NCBI RefSeq assembly: GCF_012911025.1 | Contig: NZ_WUEI01000011.1 | Coordinates: 1-64,000, forward strand | DNA: 64,000 nt | Direction: 5' to 3' | DNA from: Azoarcus sp. TTM-91 | GTDB lineage: Bacteria; Pseudomonadota; Gammaproteobacteria; Burkholderiales; Rhodocyclaceae | Shown: one piece after another, positions 63,633 to 64,000 of the stretch | Layout: every line of letters starts with the position of its first letter | Numbering within the stretch: the first letter of the stretch is position 1 | Program-made: the position numbers and the translations under genes | The notes under the pieces: model-generated | Seen by the model: the letters and a program-made list of their open reading frames with translations, nothing else | What the model was told of the DNA's origin: nothing | The model's database searches: none

Positions 63633-64000
63633 ATGAAGCCAGACGCGAAAATCTATTTGGCAGGGCATCGGGGCCTGGTCGGAACGGCGTTGATGCGGAA
63701 TCTCCAGGAAAAGGGCTATCACAACCTGCTGACGCGAACGCACGCGGAGTTGGACCTGACGGATCAGGCCGCTGTAGAGGCCTTTTTCCAGGAGGAGCGC
63801 CCGGAATTTGTGATTCTGGCTGCCGCCAAGGTTGGAGGTATCTTGGCCAACGATACTTATCCGGGGCAGTTCATTCGGGATAATCTCGCTATACAGATGA
63901 ATGTCATTCATTCGGCCTGGAGAGTGAAGGTCAGGCGTCTGCTTTTTCTGGGCTCTTCCTGCATTTATCCAAAGCTGGCGCCGCAGCCCTTGAGGGAAGA
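63633..64000 (+). CDS. fcl: GDP-L-fucose synthase, N-terminal part (runs off window)
   Basis: 122 residues to the window end with no stop. The NADP motif [35 protein letters not shown] and [12 protein letters not shown] are the conserved opening of GDP-fucose synthases (epimerase-reductase). Together with gmd it would make GDP-L-fucose. The next base of the gene is outside the window. Confidence 0.94.
   Translation, partial: MKPDAKIYLAGHRGLVGTALMRNLQEKGYHNLLTRTHAELDLTDQAAVEAFFQEERPEFVILAAAKVGGILANDTYPGQFIRDNLAIQMNVIHSAWRVKVRRLLFLGSSCIYPKLAPQPLRE

Noticed and set aside
1..64000. tRNA, rRNA, CRISPR, insertion sequences
   Set aside because: No cloverleaf, rRNA segment, repeat-spacer pattern or transposase was seen on reading both strands.

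Overview
The window looks like a chromosomal segment of a high-GC betaproteobacterium, most plausibly of the Rhodocyclales/Zoogloeaceae kind (Azoarcus/Thauera-like). The evidence is the gene order nadD-rsfS-rlmH-(def)-maf-rng, the dapF-DUF484-xerC block, the thrB-DUF2782-polA neighbourhood, paired BPSS1780-like membrane proteins and an SAH riboswitch before ahcY. The genus is inferred from context. I see no tRNA, rRNA, CRISPR array, insertion sequence or phage gene.

Region by region. (1) 1-5.8 kb: the 5' part of a DUF1631-like gene, then a CHASE/PAS hybrid histidine kinase overlapping an HD-GYP response regulator, a likely phosphorelay onto cyclic-di-GMP turnover. (2) 5.9-19.4 kb: transporters and regulators (LysR/MFS divergent pair, EamA exporter, DHA1 MFS, a second MFS/LysR divergent pair). 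Between them lies an alcohol-oxidation block, all on the minus strand: AraC-type regulator, Phenol_MetA-type outer-membrane protein, aldehyde dehydrogenase and PQQ-cytochrome c alcohol dehydrogenase. (3) 19.6-27.9 kb: the activated-methyl cycle, metF-tlyA, ahcY and metK, all on the minus strand, interrupted by an unknown secreted propeller-like protein and a LuxR-type regulator. ahcY has a recognisable SAH riboswitch. metK has a roughly 160-nt leader with its own promoter and an intrinsic terminator that ends just before the metK ribosome binding site, a strong candidate for an undescribed or unassigned regulatory RNA. (4) 28-49.2 kb: housekeeping genes: two lipid A acyltransferases, dapF, DUF484, xerC, a small HTH protein, rlmI, ruvB, ruvA, rng, maf, def, rlmH, rsfS, nadD, two BPSS1780-like proteins, thrB, a UDG-family glycosylase, DUF2782, a LOG-family protein and polA. 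(5) 49.5-64 kb: a cell-surface polysaccharide cluster of visibly lower GC, all on the plus strand and tightly packed: an ABC-2 permease and ATPase (Wzm/Wzt type), a heparinase II/III-like protein, an AsnB-type amidotransferase, glycosyltransferases (including a GT2-GT4 fusion), two methyltransferases, gmd, and the beginning of GDP-L-fucose synthase at the window edge.

How they work together: the last cluster makes GDP-fucose (Gmd, then Fcl), builds a glycan in the cytoplasm and exports it by the ABC route. Its Wzt has a long C-terminal domain and two methyltransferases lie in the same operon, so a chain-capping modification read by Wzt is a testable idea. The methyl-cycle block supplies and recycles S-adenosylmethionine and appears to be controlled by two different RNA leaders.
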